Shown here: in pieces, positions 36,786 to 45,858 of the stretch
Layout: each line of letters starts with the position of its first letter
Position numbering within the stretch: the stretch's first letter is position 1
Assembly (NCBI RefSeq): GCF_007097145.1
Contig: NZ_VJVZ01000009.1
Location: 162,361-226,360 of the forward strand
Reading direction: 5' to 3'
From: Flavobacterium zepuense
GTDB lineage: Bacteria; Bacteroidota; Bacteroidia; Flavobacteriales; Flavobacteriaceae
DNA: 64,000 nucleotides
Notes under the pieces: generated by a model
What the model saw: only the letters and a program-made list of their open reading frames with translations
Told to the model about the DNA's origin: nothing
Databases searched by the model: none
Position numbers and translations under genes: made by a program

Positions 36786-37046
36786 TCTTTTAGTTGTTAC
36801 TAACCTGAGAGGTTTTCAAAACCTTGCAGGTTTATCTGTAATGTATAACCTTATTTTTAGCTTCGGAGAAGCGGTATGTTTATAGTAAATCTAAAGGCTG
36901 GATAGGGCACGAGCTCCGGAGGAGCGGCATAGTATGGTATTTATATGCCGTCCCTCCGGGACTACCGCTTCAGGGCCATCTATTCTCTATAGACATGCCG
37001 CTTCTCCAAAGCTCTTTCCTATTTTAAAAACCTTGCAGGAAACTAA
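36786..37046. repeat. palindromic repeat block between argD and argF', flanked by 13-base direct repeats
   Basis: Arm 36859-36885 matches the reverse complement of 36987-37013 at 24 of 27 bases. Inside it, 36912-36931 matches the reverse complement of 36944-36963 at 16 of 20. The direct repeat AAAACCTTGCAGG occurs at 36818-36830 and 37027-37039 on both sides. A palindrome built on AACCTG/CAGGTT and GGTTTT/AAAACC lies at 36802-36832. No ORF of note. This looks like an inserted MITE-like or REP element. Confidence 0.75.
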
Positions 37047-38177
37047 CTATGCCTTTAAAGCATTTTTAAGTCCTGTAAAAAACACATCCACATCTTCGTT
37101 GGTTATAGAAAGTGGTGGTAATATGCGCAGCAGGTTTTTTTGCGATGCATTACCTGTAAAAATATGCTCGTCGTAAATTAGTTTTTTACGAAGCTCGGTT
37201 ACATCAAAATCGAATTCAAGGCCCAGCATGAGGCCACGGCCTTTAATGTTTTTTACTTCGGGAATCTGACCTGCAAGCTCCTTAAAGTAAGTACCTATAG
37301 TGTTTACATTATCAATAAGGTTTTCGTTTTCGATAATTTCCAATACCGATAACGCTGCCGCAGAAGCCAGGTGGTTACCGCCAAACGTAGTGCCTAACAA
37401 ACCGTATGATGCTTTAAATTTAGGCGAGATAAGGATGCCTCCGATAGGGAAACCGTTGCCCATACCTTTAGCCAGCGTAATAACATCGGGCTTAATATCG
37501 TGGTATTGATGTGCAAAGAACTTGCCCGAACGCCCATAACCGCTTTGTATCTCGTCTAATATCAGGACTACATCGGCTGTTTTGCATGCGGCAGCAATGG
37601 CTTGGAAAAACTCGGTAGTACCCTGATCCAATCCGCCAACGCCTTGTATGCCCTCGATAATTACGGTGCAAATGTCGCCTTTGGCAAGCTCAATGTTGAA
37701 TGCCTCGATATCATTTAACGGAAGAAAAACCACTTCGTGACCGGCGTTTAGCGGCGCAACGATAGAGGGGTTATCAGTAGCTGCAACAGCCGCCGACGTA
37801 CGCCCGTGAAATGCTTTTTTAAAAGCTATAACTTTCTTTTTACCGTTGTGGAAGGATGCCAGCTTAAGCGCATTCTCATTAGCTTCGGCACCGGAGTTGC
37901 AAAGGAAAAGCGTATAGTCAGGATAGCCGGATGCTTTTACAAGCTTGTCTGCCAGTGCTTCCTGAATTGGGTTTTGTATAGAGTTAGAATAAAATCCTAT
38001 TTTGCCCACCTGCTCTGTAATGGCTTTTACATAATCAGGGTGGGAATGCCCCGCCGAAATTACGCCGTGCCCGCCGTAAAAGTCAAGATATTCCTGGCCT
38101 TTATCGTCCCATACTTTGGCGCCAAGCGCCTTTACAGGGGTAATGTTGTATATTGGGTATACATTGAATAAACTCAT
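37047..38177 (-). CDS. argD: acetylornithine aminotransferase
   Basis: A 376-residue class III PLP aminotransferase, converting N-acylglutamate semialdehyde to N-acylornithine. The PLP lysine is in 'ITLAKGMGNG', the cofactor-binding Asp in 'LILDEIQSG', and 'FCNSGAEANENALK'-like residues ('LFLCNSGAEANE') form the phosphate loop. It lies 85 bases after argC, a gap filled by short repeats. Confidence 0.93.
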   Translation of the reverse strand: MSLFNVYPIYNITPVKALGAKVWDDKGQEYLDFYGGHGVISAGHSHPDYVKAITEQVGKIGFYSNSIQNPIQEALADKLVKASGYPDYTLFLCNSGAEANENALKLASFHNGKKKVIAFKKAFHGRTSAAVAATDNPSIVAPLNAGHEVVFLPLNDIEAFNIELAKGDICTVIIEGIQGVGGLDQGTTEFFQAIAAACKTADVVLILDEIQSGYGRSGKFFAHQYHDIKPDVITLAKGMGNGFPIGGILISPKFKASYGLLGTTFGGNHLASAAALSVLEIIENENLIDNVNTIGTYFKELAGQIPEVKNIKGRGLMLGLEFDFDVTELRKKLIYDEHIFTGNASQKNLLRILPPLSITNEDVDVFFTGLKNALKA

Positions 38178-38185
38178 TGTATAAA

Positions 38186-38261
38186 TGTTTGAAAGTTAGA
38201 AGTTAAAAGTTAAAAAGTTATATGTTGCAAACCTAACTCCCCCATAGGGGGTCGGGGGGCT
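38186..38261. repeat. AAGTT simple repeat and C/G-rich hairpin between argC and argD
   Basis: Units GAAAGTT, AGAAGTT, AAAAGTT and AAAAAGTT run from 38190 to about 38220. They are followed by CCCCCATAGGGGG and a G-run (38237-38259). The argC stop codon sits at the edge of this second element. Confidence 0.6.
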
Positions 38262-39239
38262 TTAAAACCCTGCCGGCTTCAGTTTCAATCCTGTTGTTTC
38301 GTCTAAGCCAAACATCAGGTTCATATTCTCGATTGCCTGGCCGCTTGCACCTTTTACTAAATTATCTATTACTGATGTTATGAGTAGGTATTTACCTTTT
38401 TGCTCCAGGCTGATAAAACAGTTATTGGTTTGAATGGCAAGCTTAAGGCTGATACTATCTGTAGTAACCCGCACAAACGGCTCGTCTTTATAATAGCTGT
38501 CGTAAAGGGCTACCACTTCATTAAAATCGGCTGTTAGTTTGGTGTACAGTGTTGCAAAAATACCACGGGTAAAATCGCCGCGATTGGGAATGAACAAAAC
38601 TTCCTCATCAAAACCCTGTTGTAGTTGCTGCAAACTCTGTATGATCTCGCCCAAATGCTGGTGACCAAATGCCTTGTAATGCGACATATTATTGGTCCTC
38701 CACGGGTGGTGTGAGGTAGCCGATGGCTGCACCCCGGCACCGGTACTGCCCGTTGTGGCATTTATGTGCACAGTGTCGGTAATCAGGTTGTTTTTAGCTA
38801 ACGGAAGCAATGCTAACTGAATAGCTGTTGCAAAACACCCCGGGTTGGCAATGTACTGCGCCGTTTTTATCTGCTCGCGGTTCAGTTCCGGCAGACCATA
38901 AATAAATACTTTACCATCAAAATTAGCATCTGCCGTAAGGCGAAAGTCATTGCCCAGATCTATTATCCTTGTGGTTGCCGAAAAGTAATTGTCGCTTAAA
39001 AACGAGATTGACTTACCATGCCCCAGGCAAAGAAAAACCACGTCAACATCAGGGTTAACAGTATCGGTAAAATTGATGTTGATACTACTATACAGATCCT
39101 CATGTACCGAAGCCACGGGGCTACCGGCATTGGTGGTGCTGTATACAAAGTCGATCTGAGCCTGCGGGTGGTTAACCAGCAAGCGAAGCAATTCGCCTGC
39201 CGTATAGCCCGATCCGCCAATGATGCCAATACTAATCAT
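38262..39239 (-). CDS. argC: N-acetyl-gamma-glutamyl-phosphate reductase
   Basis: A 325-residue NADPH-dependent reductase. 'IGIIGGSGYTAGELLRLL' is the nucleotide-binding start and Cys in 'YIANPGCFATA' is the catalytic thiol. The His of 'GHQHLGEI' completes the site. It overlaps argG by eight bases, a coupled arrangement. Confidence 0.95.
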   Translation of the reverse strand: MISIGIIGGSGYTAGELLRLLVNHPQAQIDFVYSTTNAGSPVASVHEDLYSSININFTDTVNPDVDVVFLCLGHGKSISFLSDNYFSATTRIIDLGNDFRLTADANFDGKVFIYGLPELNREQIKTAQYIANPGCFATAIQLALLPLAKNNLITDTVHINATTGSTGAGVQPSATSHHPWRTNNMSHYKAFGHQHLGEIIQSLQQLQQGFDEEVLFIPNRGDFTRGIFATLYTKLTADFNEVVALYDSYYKDEPFVRVTTDSISLKLAIQTNNCFISLEQKGKYLLITSVIDNLVKGASGQAIENMNLMFGLDETTGLKLKPAGF

Positions 39240-40425
39240 ATTTTTCTCCGTTTACCTGTGCGTAAATATTTTGGGCATTACCCACTATTTTTATAAACCC
39301 TTTGGCATCATCTGCCGTCCAGGCATTGTTAACTTCGCCATACTGGCCAAAGCCGGTGTTCATTAAATCGTGCGGCGACTCAATTCCGTCCAAAGAAAAA
39401 TGGTACGGTTTAAGCGTTACGGTCACGATACCGGTCACCGTTTTTTGCGTGTCTTCCAAAAACGTTTCTATGTTGCGCATAACCGGGTCAAGGTACTGGC
39501 CTTCATGAAAAAGCATGCCGTACCAGTTGCCCAACTGTTCTTTCCAGTACTGTTGCCATTTGCCCAGCACGTGTTTTTCTAGCAGGTGGTGCGCTTTGAT
39601 AATGATGATGGGCGCGGCAGCCTCAAAACCAACGCGGCCTTTAATACCTATAATGGTATCCCCCACGTGAATATCGCGGCCTATAGCAAATGCTGCAGCA
39701 AATTTTTCAAGCTTCTGGATGTTGGTTGCCGGTTTTTCAAATTCGTTATTAATACCAACAAGTTCTCCTTTTTCGAAATGTAGGGTAACTTTCTCGGCTT
39801 CTGATTTTGAAAGTTGCGATGGATAAGCTTCGCTTGGCAGCGGCTGGCCGGATGTTAATGTCTCTTTACCGCCAACACTTGTACCCCAAATACCTTTGTT
39901 TATTGAGTATTGTGCTTTTTCCCAAGAGTACTCCACGCCATTTTTCTGAAGGTATTCAACTTCCTGCTGGCGGGTAAGCTTAAGGTCGCGAATAGGGGTA
40001 ATAATCTGCATTTCCGGAGCTATGGTCTGGAACACCAAATCGAACCTAATCTGGTCGTTACCCGCGCCGGTACTGCCGTGGGCAATAGCATCGGCACCTA
40101 CGCTTTTAGCATAACGCACGGTTTCCAGCGCTTGGAAAACCCTCTCAGCACTAACCGAAAGCGGGTAGGTATTGTTTTTAAGTACATTGCCGTACACCAG
40201 GTACTTAATTGCTTTTTCGTAATATTTATCTATAATATCAAGGTTAAGGTGGTGGGCACTGCCCAGCTCATACGCACGTTTCTCTATGGCGGTAAGCTCT
40301 TCTTCGCCAAAGCCGCCGGTGTTTATAAGTATGGTATGCACCTCATAACCAAGGTCGTTCTTTAAATATTTAAGGCAGTACGACGTGTCAAGGCCGCCAC
40401 TGTAGGCTAAAACAAGTTTTTTCAT
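39232..40425 (-). CDS. argG: argininosuccinate synthase
   Basis: A 397-residue ATP-dependent ligase joining citrulline and aspartate. The N-terminal PP-loop 'AYSGGLDTS' is at residues 7-15; 'HGSTGAGNDQIRF' and other family motifs are present. In this operon it comes before argC and after the GNAT gene, overlapping the latter by four bases. Confidence 0.96.
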   Translation of the reverse strand: MKKLVLAYSGGLDTSYCLKYLKNDLGYEVHTILINTGGFGEEELTAIEKRAYELGSAHHLNLDIIDKYYEKAIKYLVYGNVLKNNTYPLSVSAERVFQALETVRYAKSVGADAIAHGSTGAGNDQIRFDLVFQTIAPEMQIITPIRDLKLTRQQEVEYLQKNGVEYSWEKAQYSINKGIWGTSVGGKETLTSGQPLPSEAYPSQLSKSEAEKVTLHFEKGELVGINNEFEKPATNIQKLEKFAAAFAIGRDIHVGDTIIGIKGRVGFEAAAPIIIIKAHHLLEKHVLGKWQQYWKEQLGNWYGMLFHEGQYLDPVMRNIETFLEDTQKTVTGIVTVTLKPYHFSLDGIESPHDLMNTGFGQYGEVNNAWTADDAKGFIKIVGNAQNIYAQVNGEKYD

Positions 40426-41057
40426 TCGTCGGTATCTTTTTTAAGGAAAAGTGCCTGTTTGATAGCCTTAAGCCTGTCCAGCACTTTTTTGTTAAAGGTA
40501 TATTGGTCTTCTTCTTTTTCGTTTTTCTTTTCGGCTGGGTCATACAGCATGCCCGTGCACAGGCACATTTTGTAATCCTTGCGTTGCAGGATATCAAAAT
40601 TATTGCAGCCACTGCAACCCTTCCAAAATGTAGGGTCATCGGTTAATTCGCTAAAAGGTACGGGTTTATAGCCCAGGTCGGAGTTTATCTTCATAACCGC
40701 GAGGCCCGTGGTGATACCAAATATCTTGGCACCGGGATATTTTTCCTGCGAATATTCAAACACCCTGGTTTTTATTTTTTTAGCCAGGCCGTGGTTGCGG
40801 TAGTCAGGGTGCACAATAAGGCCGGAGTTGGCTACGAACTTGCCGTGGCTCCAGCTTTCTATATAGCAAAAGCCTGCAAACTTGCCGTCGGCAACAGCTA
40901 TCACAGCATCCTTGTTTTCCATCTTTTTAACGATGTAATCAGGCGAACGTTTTGCAATACCAGTACCGCGCTGTATGGCAGACTCGTACATGGTGTCGCA
41001 AATTTCCTGTGAAAACTTGTAGTGCTCCTCTCGGGCTATTACAATTTGTATATTCAT
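40422..41057 (-). CDS. GNAT-family N-acetyltransferase, candidate N-acylglutamate synthase
   Basis: A 211-residue GNAT protein. The acetyl-CoA loop region is 'VHPDYRNHGLAKKI' (R/Q-x-x-G-x-G/A-like), about residues 85-100. Unusually, a cysteine-rich insert follows: C-x2-C then 13 residues then C-x-C ('KGCSGC' and 'CLC'), which could bind zinc. The operon contains argE but no argJ, so an acyl-glutamate synthase is required; this first gene is the natural candidate. No feedback domain is visible. Function is inferred from operon position. Confidence 0.7.
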   Translation of the reverse strand: MNIQIVIAREEHYKFSQEICDTMYESAIQRGTGIAKRSPDYIVKKMENKDAVIAVADGKFAGFCYIESWSHGKFVANSGLIVHPDYRNHGLAKKIKTRVFEYSQEKYPGAKIFGITTGLAVMKINSDLGYKPVPFSELTDDPTFWKGCSGCNNFDILQRKDYKMCLCTGMLYDPAEKKNEKEEDQYTFNKKVLDRLKAIKQALFLKKDTDE

Positions 41058-41384
41058 TTCAGGGGATAAAAGAAATAAATTATGGTAAAATGGCTAAATG
41101 ATCTTTTTTGGGAAACAAACCGGGCGGACCGGCTTAATATATAAGCATACCGTTACGGATTTAAGCGCGGGCTTAAAAACGAATTAAGGTTGCTGATAAA
41201 AGAATGATTTGTAAGGGTAAACCCTATCAATAAAACAGATGGTGTTTTCAATTCAGTAAAATAAAAAAGTGAATATTTAAGCGTAAACTTTTGCGGCATT
41301 AACATGGCCGCACCATCCGGCAGGGTACCGGGGTGTTTATGCTAAACATAGGGGTGCTATGTAATTCTTTTTTATTCATGGCTG
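41058..41384 (-). promoter_or_regulatory. long leader of the arginine operon
   Basis: The predicted transcript starts near 41380 and runs about 320 nt to the GNAT ATG. The leader includes hairpins TTTAAGC/GCTTAAA (41159-41177) and GCGGC/GCCGC (41293-41311), the latter covering the end of a short ORF. An ARG-box-like half-site TGAAT occurs at 41270-41283, and another, ending in ATTCA, at 41424-41437. Attenuation or ArgR control is possible but unproven. Confidence 0.5.
41299..41379 (-). CDS. short leader ORF, 26 codons
   Basis: Reads from ATG at 41379 to TAA at 41299 and encodes a peptide beginning MNKKELHSTPMF and ending CRMVRPC, with arginine residues near the end. The -7 promoter element ends only about five bases before the ATG, so it would be translated from an almost leaderless mRNA. 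A hairpin overlaps its last codons. It may be an arginine-sensing leader peptide, or just chance. Confidence 0.35.
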   Translation of the reverse strand: MNKKELHSTPMFSINTPVPCRMVRPC

Positions 41385-41414
41385 CAAATGTATAGTTTTT
41401 GAAAAAATAAACAA
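41385..41414 (-). promoter_or_regulatory. promoter of the arginine operon
   Basis: On the minus strand TTG (41414-41412) and TACATTTG (41392-41385) are separated by 19 bases. This is a full match to the flavobacterial consensus TTG-N17-23-TAnnTTTG. Confidence 0.7.
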
Positions 41415-41503
41415 CTTAAAATTCTTATAAATATTCAAATATCACTAATAACCCCTAAAAAGTTATGGTGTAATTGTTAATCTTAGGTTATCTTAAACAA
41501 AAA

Positions 41504-41525
41504 ACGCTCCAAAAAAGGGGAGCGT
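41504..41525 (-). terminator. terminator of the MFS transporter gene
   Basis: Seven-base GC-rich arms (ACGCTCC/GGAGCGT) followed by a run of T residues in the minus direction, 26 bases after the stop. Confidence 0.85.
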
Positions 41526-41550
41526 AGTTAAGTTTTTTTGAAACTTGTGT

Positions 41551-42789
41551 TTATTTTTTTGCACCCTTGCCGGTTTCCTTTAAAAACAGGCAAGCAATAA
41601 TTGCAACGGTTATAATTACTATGAAGAATAAAATGGCGCCCCTAAAATTAGCCTCGTTATTGGTTACTATGTTTAGCGATTTTCCGTACAGGTAGCTAAA
41701 TACGGGCCCAAGTAATGAGGTTACCCCAAAGGTTAAAAAGTTTATGGCTCCTGTTGCGCTGCCCTTAACACTATCAGGATTAGCTTCTTTAATTACCGAA
41801 TACGGTATCATAGCCGCACCCGATGCAACACCCATAAGGAAGGTGCTAAAGTAGGCCGGCATAAGCGTAGGGAAGTAGCACAGCTGCGCCAGGCTAAGTA
41901 TCATGACCAGTGCACCGGCTACAAGTACAGGTTTGCGGCCCAGCCTGTCGGCCAGCCAGCCTAATAGTGGGCAGCCCACTGCCCAACCCAGCGGAACCAG
42001 GGCACAGGCAAGGGTAGCGGTTGTATAATCGAGTCCGCGGCCTGTTTGAAAGAATGCCACGCCCCACGTCATGGCAAAGATGGTGGTAGGGGCAAAGAGC
42101 AGCCCGGATATTAACCCCGATAAATAGCTTTGCGGATTGCTGAATACTATCTTGTAAGGTGCTAACAGGCTTCTTTTGGGCGGTGTGGTTACAATGGCAA
42201 TGGCTCCTTTTTGGGTAGGTGTAAAGTAAATGATGAGACCTGCTATAATAAAGGAGGCTATGCCCATAATGATCCAGAAGTAGTTAACGGGCAGCCCGCC
42301 CTTTAAAACAGGAGCCGACAGGAACTGACCGGCCGATCCGCCGAGCATGCCTAAACTTTGTGTAGCACCAATAGCTGTTGCGAGCCTTTTAGGCGAAAAT
42401 GCCCTTGCTGCGAGGTACACGCAGGCCGGAAACGCCAGTGCCGACCCCATGCCCTGCAATAGCCTGCCTGCGTAACCCGTGTACAGGTAGGCAACTGAAA
42501 AGAGAATGCAGCCAAGCCCCAAAAGTATTGCCCCAATAAATAAAGGATATTTTGCCCCGGCTTTATCTATAGCGATACCTGCAGCAAGGCTGGTAACAGA
42601 GTAGGTAAGGTAGTAAGAGCCAATTACGGCACTCACTCTTCCGGGTGTGGTGCTAAAAGCGGTAATAAGATCGGGCAGCATGATGCTTGGTGCCGACCGC
42701 ACGGCATATTCTAATGCATAAAAAAGCAATCCAAGTACCCATGCAATAACAAAAGGGTTCCATTTTTTAGTTTCAGATATCGTATTCAT
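41551..42789 (-). CDS. major facilitator superfamily transporter
   Basis: A 412-residue protein with 12 hydrophobic segments. The MFS signature lies around 'GWLADRLGRKPVL' between helices 8 and 9 and a weaker 'AAGIAIDKAGAKYPL' between helices 2 and 3. It is in the style of sugar-phosphate or anion:cation symporters, but the substrate is not readable. Two inverted repeats upstream may be operators. Confidence 0.85.
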   Translation of the reverse strand: MNTISETKKWNPFVIAWVLGLLFYALEYAVRSAPSIMLPDLITAFSTTPGRVSAVIGSYYLTYSVTSLAAGIAIDKAGAKYPLFIGAILLGLGCILFSVAYLYTGYAGRLLQGMGSALAFPACVYLAARAFSPKRLATAIGATQSLGMLGGSAGQFLSAPVLKGGLPVNYFWIIMGIASFIIAGLIIYFTPTQKGAIAIVTTPPKRSLLAPYKIVFSNPQSYLSGLISGLLFAPTTIFAMTWGVAFFQTGRGLDYTTATLACALVPLGWAVGCPLLGWLADRLGRKPVLVAGALVMILSLAQLCYFPTLMPAYFSTFLMGVASGAAMIPYSVIKEANPDSVKGSATGAINFLTFGVTSLLGPVFSYLYGKSLNIVTNNEANFRGAILFFIVIITVAIIACLFLKETGKGAKK

Positions 42790-43116
42790 TTTAATCTAAT
42801 GCTTCATTTGAAAGCATTAAATTTAAGAATGACAATTCAATAAATACTACCGAATAAATTTTATAAGATTATTATTGCTTAATATGTAAGCAATGGGCTT
42901 TAAAATTATCATATTCAAAAAATATATCTAAAAAGGCAGAAGCTAAAAATTGTGTTTTTTAGTAAGGAGCCCTCTCAAAAATATTTTAATGCAAAAAAGC
43001 CGAATCTCGAAGTCCGAAAGTGAAATATTAAGCTGTTTTAAAATTTAAATTGTAATTATTTACTTACAAAAAAAAGCTCCCATTTGGGAGCTTTTTTACA
43101 AACTATAAATTAAATC
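42790..43116. other. upstream region of the MFS gene with two inverted repeats
   Basis: TAATGCTT/AAGCATTA (42797-42804 and 42812-42819) and ATTGCTTA/TAAGCAAT (42874-42881 and 42887-42894) are perfect eight-base inverted repeats upstream of the MFS gene. The rest is AT-rich, without an ORF; the fahA terminator lies at the right end. Confidence 0.5.
43071..43096 (-). terminator. terminator of the fumarylacetoacetase gene
   Basis: Perfect 12-base arms (43071-43082 and 43085-43096) with a two-base centre; A and T runs on both sides. It lies 21 bases after the stop. Confidence 0.9.
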
Positions 43117-44406
43117 TTAATTCTGTTTTTTTGTGAAGGGAGGCAGCAATTTGCTGCTAACCTCGCCAAAGCCAATACGAACTTCGTCATTCTGGCAATA
43201 GCCACGCATAATAACACAGTCGCCATCGTTAATAAACTTACGCTCAGTACCATCGCTTAGCGTTATAGGGTTTTTGCCGCCCCATGTAAGCTCCAGCATT
43301 GAGCCAAAACTATCCTCGGTAGGGCCGCTTATCGTACCGCTGCCCATAAGGTCGCCACTGTTTACGCGGCATCCGTTAATGGTGTGGTGCGCAAGCTGTT
43401 GCGCCATACTCCAGTACATGTACTTAAAATTAGAGTTGCTTATTACGGTCTCAATACCGTCTTCCGGTTCTATAGCTACCTGTAAATTAATGTCATAGGC
43501 ATGTTTACCTTCCTGTTGAAGGTACTCTAATGGCTTAGGGTTCTGTTCCGGCCCCTGCGCCCTGAAAGGCTCTAAGGCATCAAGTGTAACGATCCATGGC
43601 GACATAGATGAGGCAAAGTTCTTGGCGAGGAAGGGCCCAAGCGGCACGTACTCCCATTTTTGTATGTCCCTGGCACTCCAGTCGTTAAACAGCACTAAGC
43701 CAAAAATATGCTCTTCAGCCTCTTCAACCGGGATAGATTCACCCATAACATTGGCATCGGTTGTAATAAAAGCCATTTCAAGCTCAAAATCAACCAGTTT
43801 AGATGGCCCGAACACGGGCTGGGTTTCGCCATTTGGCAGCGTTTGCCCCATTGGCCTGTGCACGGGTATACCCGATGGTACAATGGTACTGCTCCTGCCG
43901 TGGTAGCCTACCGGTAGGTGTAACCAGTTGGGCAACAGTGCATTCTCCGGGTCACGAAACATCTTACCTACATTAGTAGCATGCTCTTTGCTGCTGTAAA
44001 AATCGGTATAATCGCCTATAAGCACAGGCAGTTGCATTTCTACATCTTCTATATTAAAAATAACAACTTCCCTGTGGGCTTCGTTGTCTTTAAGCGTAGT
44101 GTTTTTTGTATCAAATAGTTCGGCTATCCTGTTGCGCACCAGGCGCCATGTTTTTTTACCATCGCTTATAAAATCGTTAAGCGTATCCTGCATAAACATG
44201 TCATCGGTAAGCTCTATGCCTTCAAAGTAATTTAGCTGTTGCAGGGCGCCAAGATCTATGGCAAAATCGCCTATCCTGGTGCCTATTGTAACCACATCAT
44301 CTTTAGTAATAAACACTCCAAAAGGGATGTTCTGTATGGGGAAATCACTGTCTTTAGGCACGTTAAGCCAGGATTTTCTATTAGGATCGTTTGCTGTAAG
44401 TGGCAT
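43117..44406 (-). CDS. fahA: fumarylacetoacetase
   Basis: A 429-residue enzyme of the FAH family. It splits fumarylacetoacetate to fumarate and acetoacetate in the last step of tyrosine breakdown. The N-terminal FAH domain and the large catalytic domain are both there; the catalytic His is in '[15 protein letters not shown]' and metal ligands in '[10 protein letters not shown]' and '[15 protein letters not shown]'. '[17 protein letters not shown]' is a typical late motif. Length is normal. No other tyrosine genes are nearby. Confidence 0.93.
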   Translation of the reverse strand: MPLTANDPNRKSWLNVPKDSDFPIQNIPFGVFITKDDVVTIGTRIGDFAIDLGALQQLNYFEGIELTDDMFMQDTLNDFISDGKKTWRLVRNRIAELFDTKNTTLKDNEAHREVVIFNIEDVEMQLPVLIGDYTDFYSSKEHATNVGKMFRDPENALLPNWLHLPVGYHGRSSTIVPSGIPVHRPMGQTLPNGETQPVFGPSKLVDFELEMAFITTDANVMGESIPVEEAEEHIFGLVLFNDWSARDIQKWEYVPLGPFLAKNFASSMSPWIVTLDALEPFRAQGPEQNPKPLEYLQQEGKHAYDINLQVAIEPEDGIETVISNSNFKYMYWSMAQQLAHHTINGCRVNSGDLMGSGTISGPTEDSFGSMLELTWGGKNPITLSDGTERKFINDGDCVIMRGYCQNDEVRIGFGEVSSKLLPPFTKKQN

Positions 44407-44440
44407 ATTTTTTCGTGTGTTTTTTGCTTTATTGAGTCAT

Positions 44441-44470
44441 CAAATATAGGGGCATATCTCGTTTTACCAA
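44441..44470 (-). promoter_or_regulatory. promoter of fahA
   Basis: On the minus strand TTG (44470-44468), a 19-base spacer and TATATTTG (44448-44441) give a full match to the flavobacterial promoter consensus. Confidence 0.7.
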
Positions 44471-44480
44471 ACGTTTTTTG

Positions 44481-44488
44481 TACTTTTG
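44481..44488 (+). promoter_or_regulatory. -7 element of glyA
   Basis: TACTTTTG fits TAnnTTTG and lies about 27 bases before the glyA ATG. No exact TTG is found at the usual upstream distance, so the match is half a promoter. Confidence 0.45.
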
Positions 44489-44514
44489 TCGTCAAATTAA
44501 CGAAAAATTATATA

Positions 44515-45789
44515 ATGCAACGCGACGAACAAATTTTTGACCTAATTCTTGAAGAGCAGGACAGGCAGATACACGGCCTGGAACTAATTGCATCAGAAAA
44601 CTTTGTAAGCGACCAGGTTATGGAAGCAGCAGGGTCTGTACTAACCAACAAATATGCCGAGGGTTACCCGGGTAAAAGGTATTACGGCGGATGCGAAGTA
44701 GTAGATGTTATAGAACAGATAGCCATAGACAGGGCAAAGGCTTTGTTTGGCGCAGAATATGCTAATGTGCAGCCACACTCTGGCTCTCAGGCAAATGCAT
44801 CTGTTTTTCACGCGTGCTTACAGGCAGGCGATAAAATTTTAGGTTTCGACCTTTCGCACGGTGGGCACCTTACACACGGTTCTCCTGTAAACTTTTCAGG
44901 AAGGCTTTATCAACCAACCTTTTATGGTGTTGATAAAGAAACAGGCCGTTTAGATTATGATAAAATTCAGGAAATTGCTACTAAAGAGCAGCCTAAACTT
45001 ATAATTGCAGGCGCATCGGCTTACTCGCGCGATATGGATTTTGCCCGTTTCAGGGAAATTGCCGATAGCGTTGGCGCCATATTGCTTGCCGATATTTCGC
45101 ACCCTGCCGGCCTAATTGCCAAAGGGTTAATGAACGATCCTATACCTCATTGCCATATAGTTACAACCACTACCCACAAAACCCTTAGAGGGCCAAGGGG
45201 CGGACTTATACTTATGGGTAAAGATTTTGAAAACCCATGGGGACACAAAACGCCTAAAGGGGAGATAAGGATGATGTCGGCTTTATTAGACCTTGCGGTG
45301 TTCCCGGGTAACCAGGGCGGGCCGTTAGAGCATATTATTGCTGCTAAGGCTGTTGCGTTTGGTGAGGCTTTATCAGATGAGTTCTTTACCTATGCAAGGC
45401 AGTTACAAAAAAATGCTAAAGTTATGGCCGATGCTTTTGTGGCACGCGGTTACAACATAATTTCCGGAGGTACAGATAACCACATGATGCTTATTGACCT
45501 AAGGAATAAAAATATCTCAGGTAAAGAGGCTGAAAACGCCCTTGTTAAAGCTGAAATTACTGTGAACAAGAACATGGTGCCGTTTGATGATAAATCGCCG
45601 TTTGTAACGTCGGGTATCCGTGTGGGTACTGCTGCAATTACAACCCGTGGCCTTGTTGAGGCGGATATGGAGACCATTGTTGATTTTATTGACAGGGTAA
45701 TTAAAGACCATACTAACGAAGAATTATTAGAGCAAATTGCCGATGAGGTTAACGAAATGATGAGCGAAAGGCCTATATTTGTTTTCTAA
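44515..45789 (+). CDS. glyA: serine hydroxymethyltransferase
   Basis: A 424-residue PLP enzyme that interconverts serine and glycine with tetrahydrofolate. '[11 protein letters not shown]', '[13 protein letters not shown]' and the PLP lysine in '[15 protein letters not shown]' are plain. The frame is open upstream to 44239, but homology starts at ATG 44515 and the promoter lies inside the longer frame. Confidence 0.97.
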   Translation: MQRDEQIFDLILEEQDRQIHGLELIASENFVSDQVMEAAGSVLTNKYAEGYPGKRYYGGCEVVDVIEQIAIDRAKALFGAEYANVQPHSGSQANASVFHACLQAGDKILGFDLSHGGHLTHGSPVNFSGRLYQPTFYGVDKETGRLDYDKIQEIATKEQPKLIIAGASAYSRDMDFARFREIADSVGAILLADISHPAGLIAKGLMNDPIPHCHIVTTTTHKTLRGPRGGLILMGKDFENPWGHKTPKGEIRMMSALLDLAVFPGNQGGPLEHIIAAKAVAFGEALSDEFFTYARQLQKNAKVMADAFVARGYNIISGGTDNHMMLIDLRNKNISGKEAENALVKAEITVNKNMVPFDDKSPFVTSGIRVGTAAITTRGLVEADMETIVDFIDRVIKDHTNEELLEQIADEVNEMMSERPIFVF

Positions 45790-45810
45790 GAAATTTTTTA
45801 CAATATTTGG

Positions 45811-45838
45811 AAACCCTTTAATTAAATTTAAAGGGTTT
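45811..45838 (+). terminator. terminator of glyA
   Basis: Perfect 11-base arms AAACCCTTTAA (45811-45821) and TTAAAGGGTTT (45828-45838) followed by T residues. Confidence 0.85.
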
Positions 45839-45858
45839 TTTATTTACATCTTACATAT

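Noticed and set aside
44239..44514. Longer glyA frame starting at 44239
   Set aside because: It runs through the fahA coding region and the divergent promoters; homology starts at 44515.
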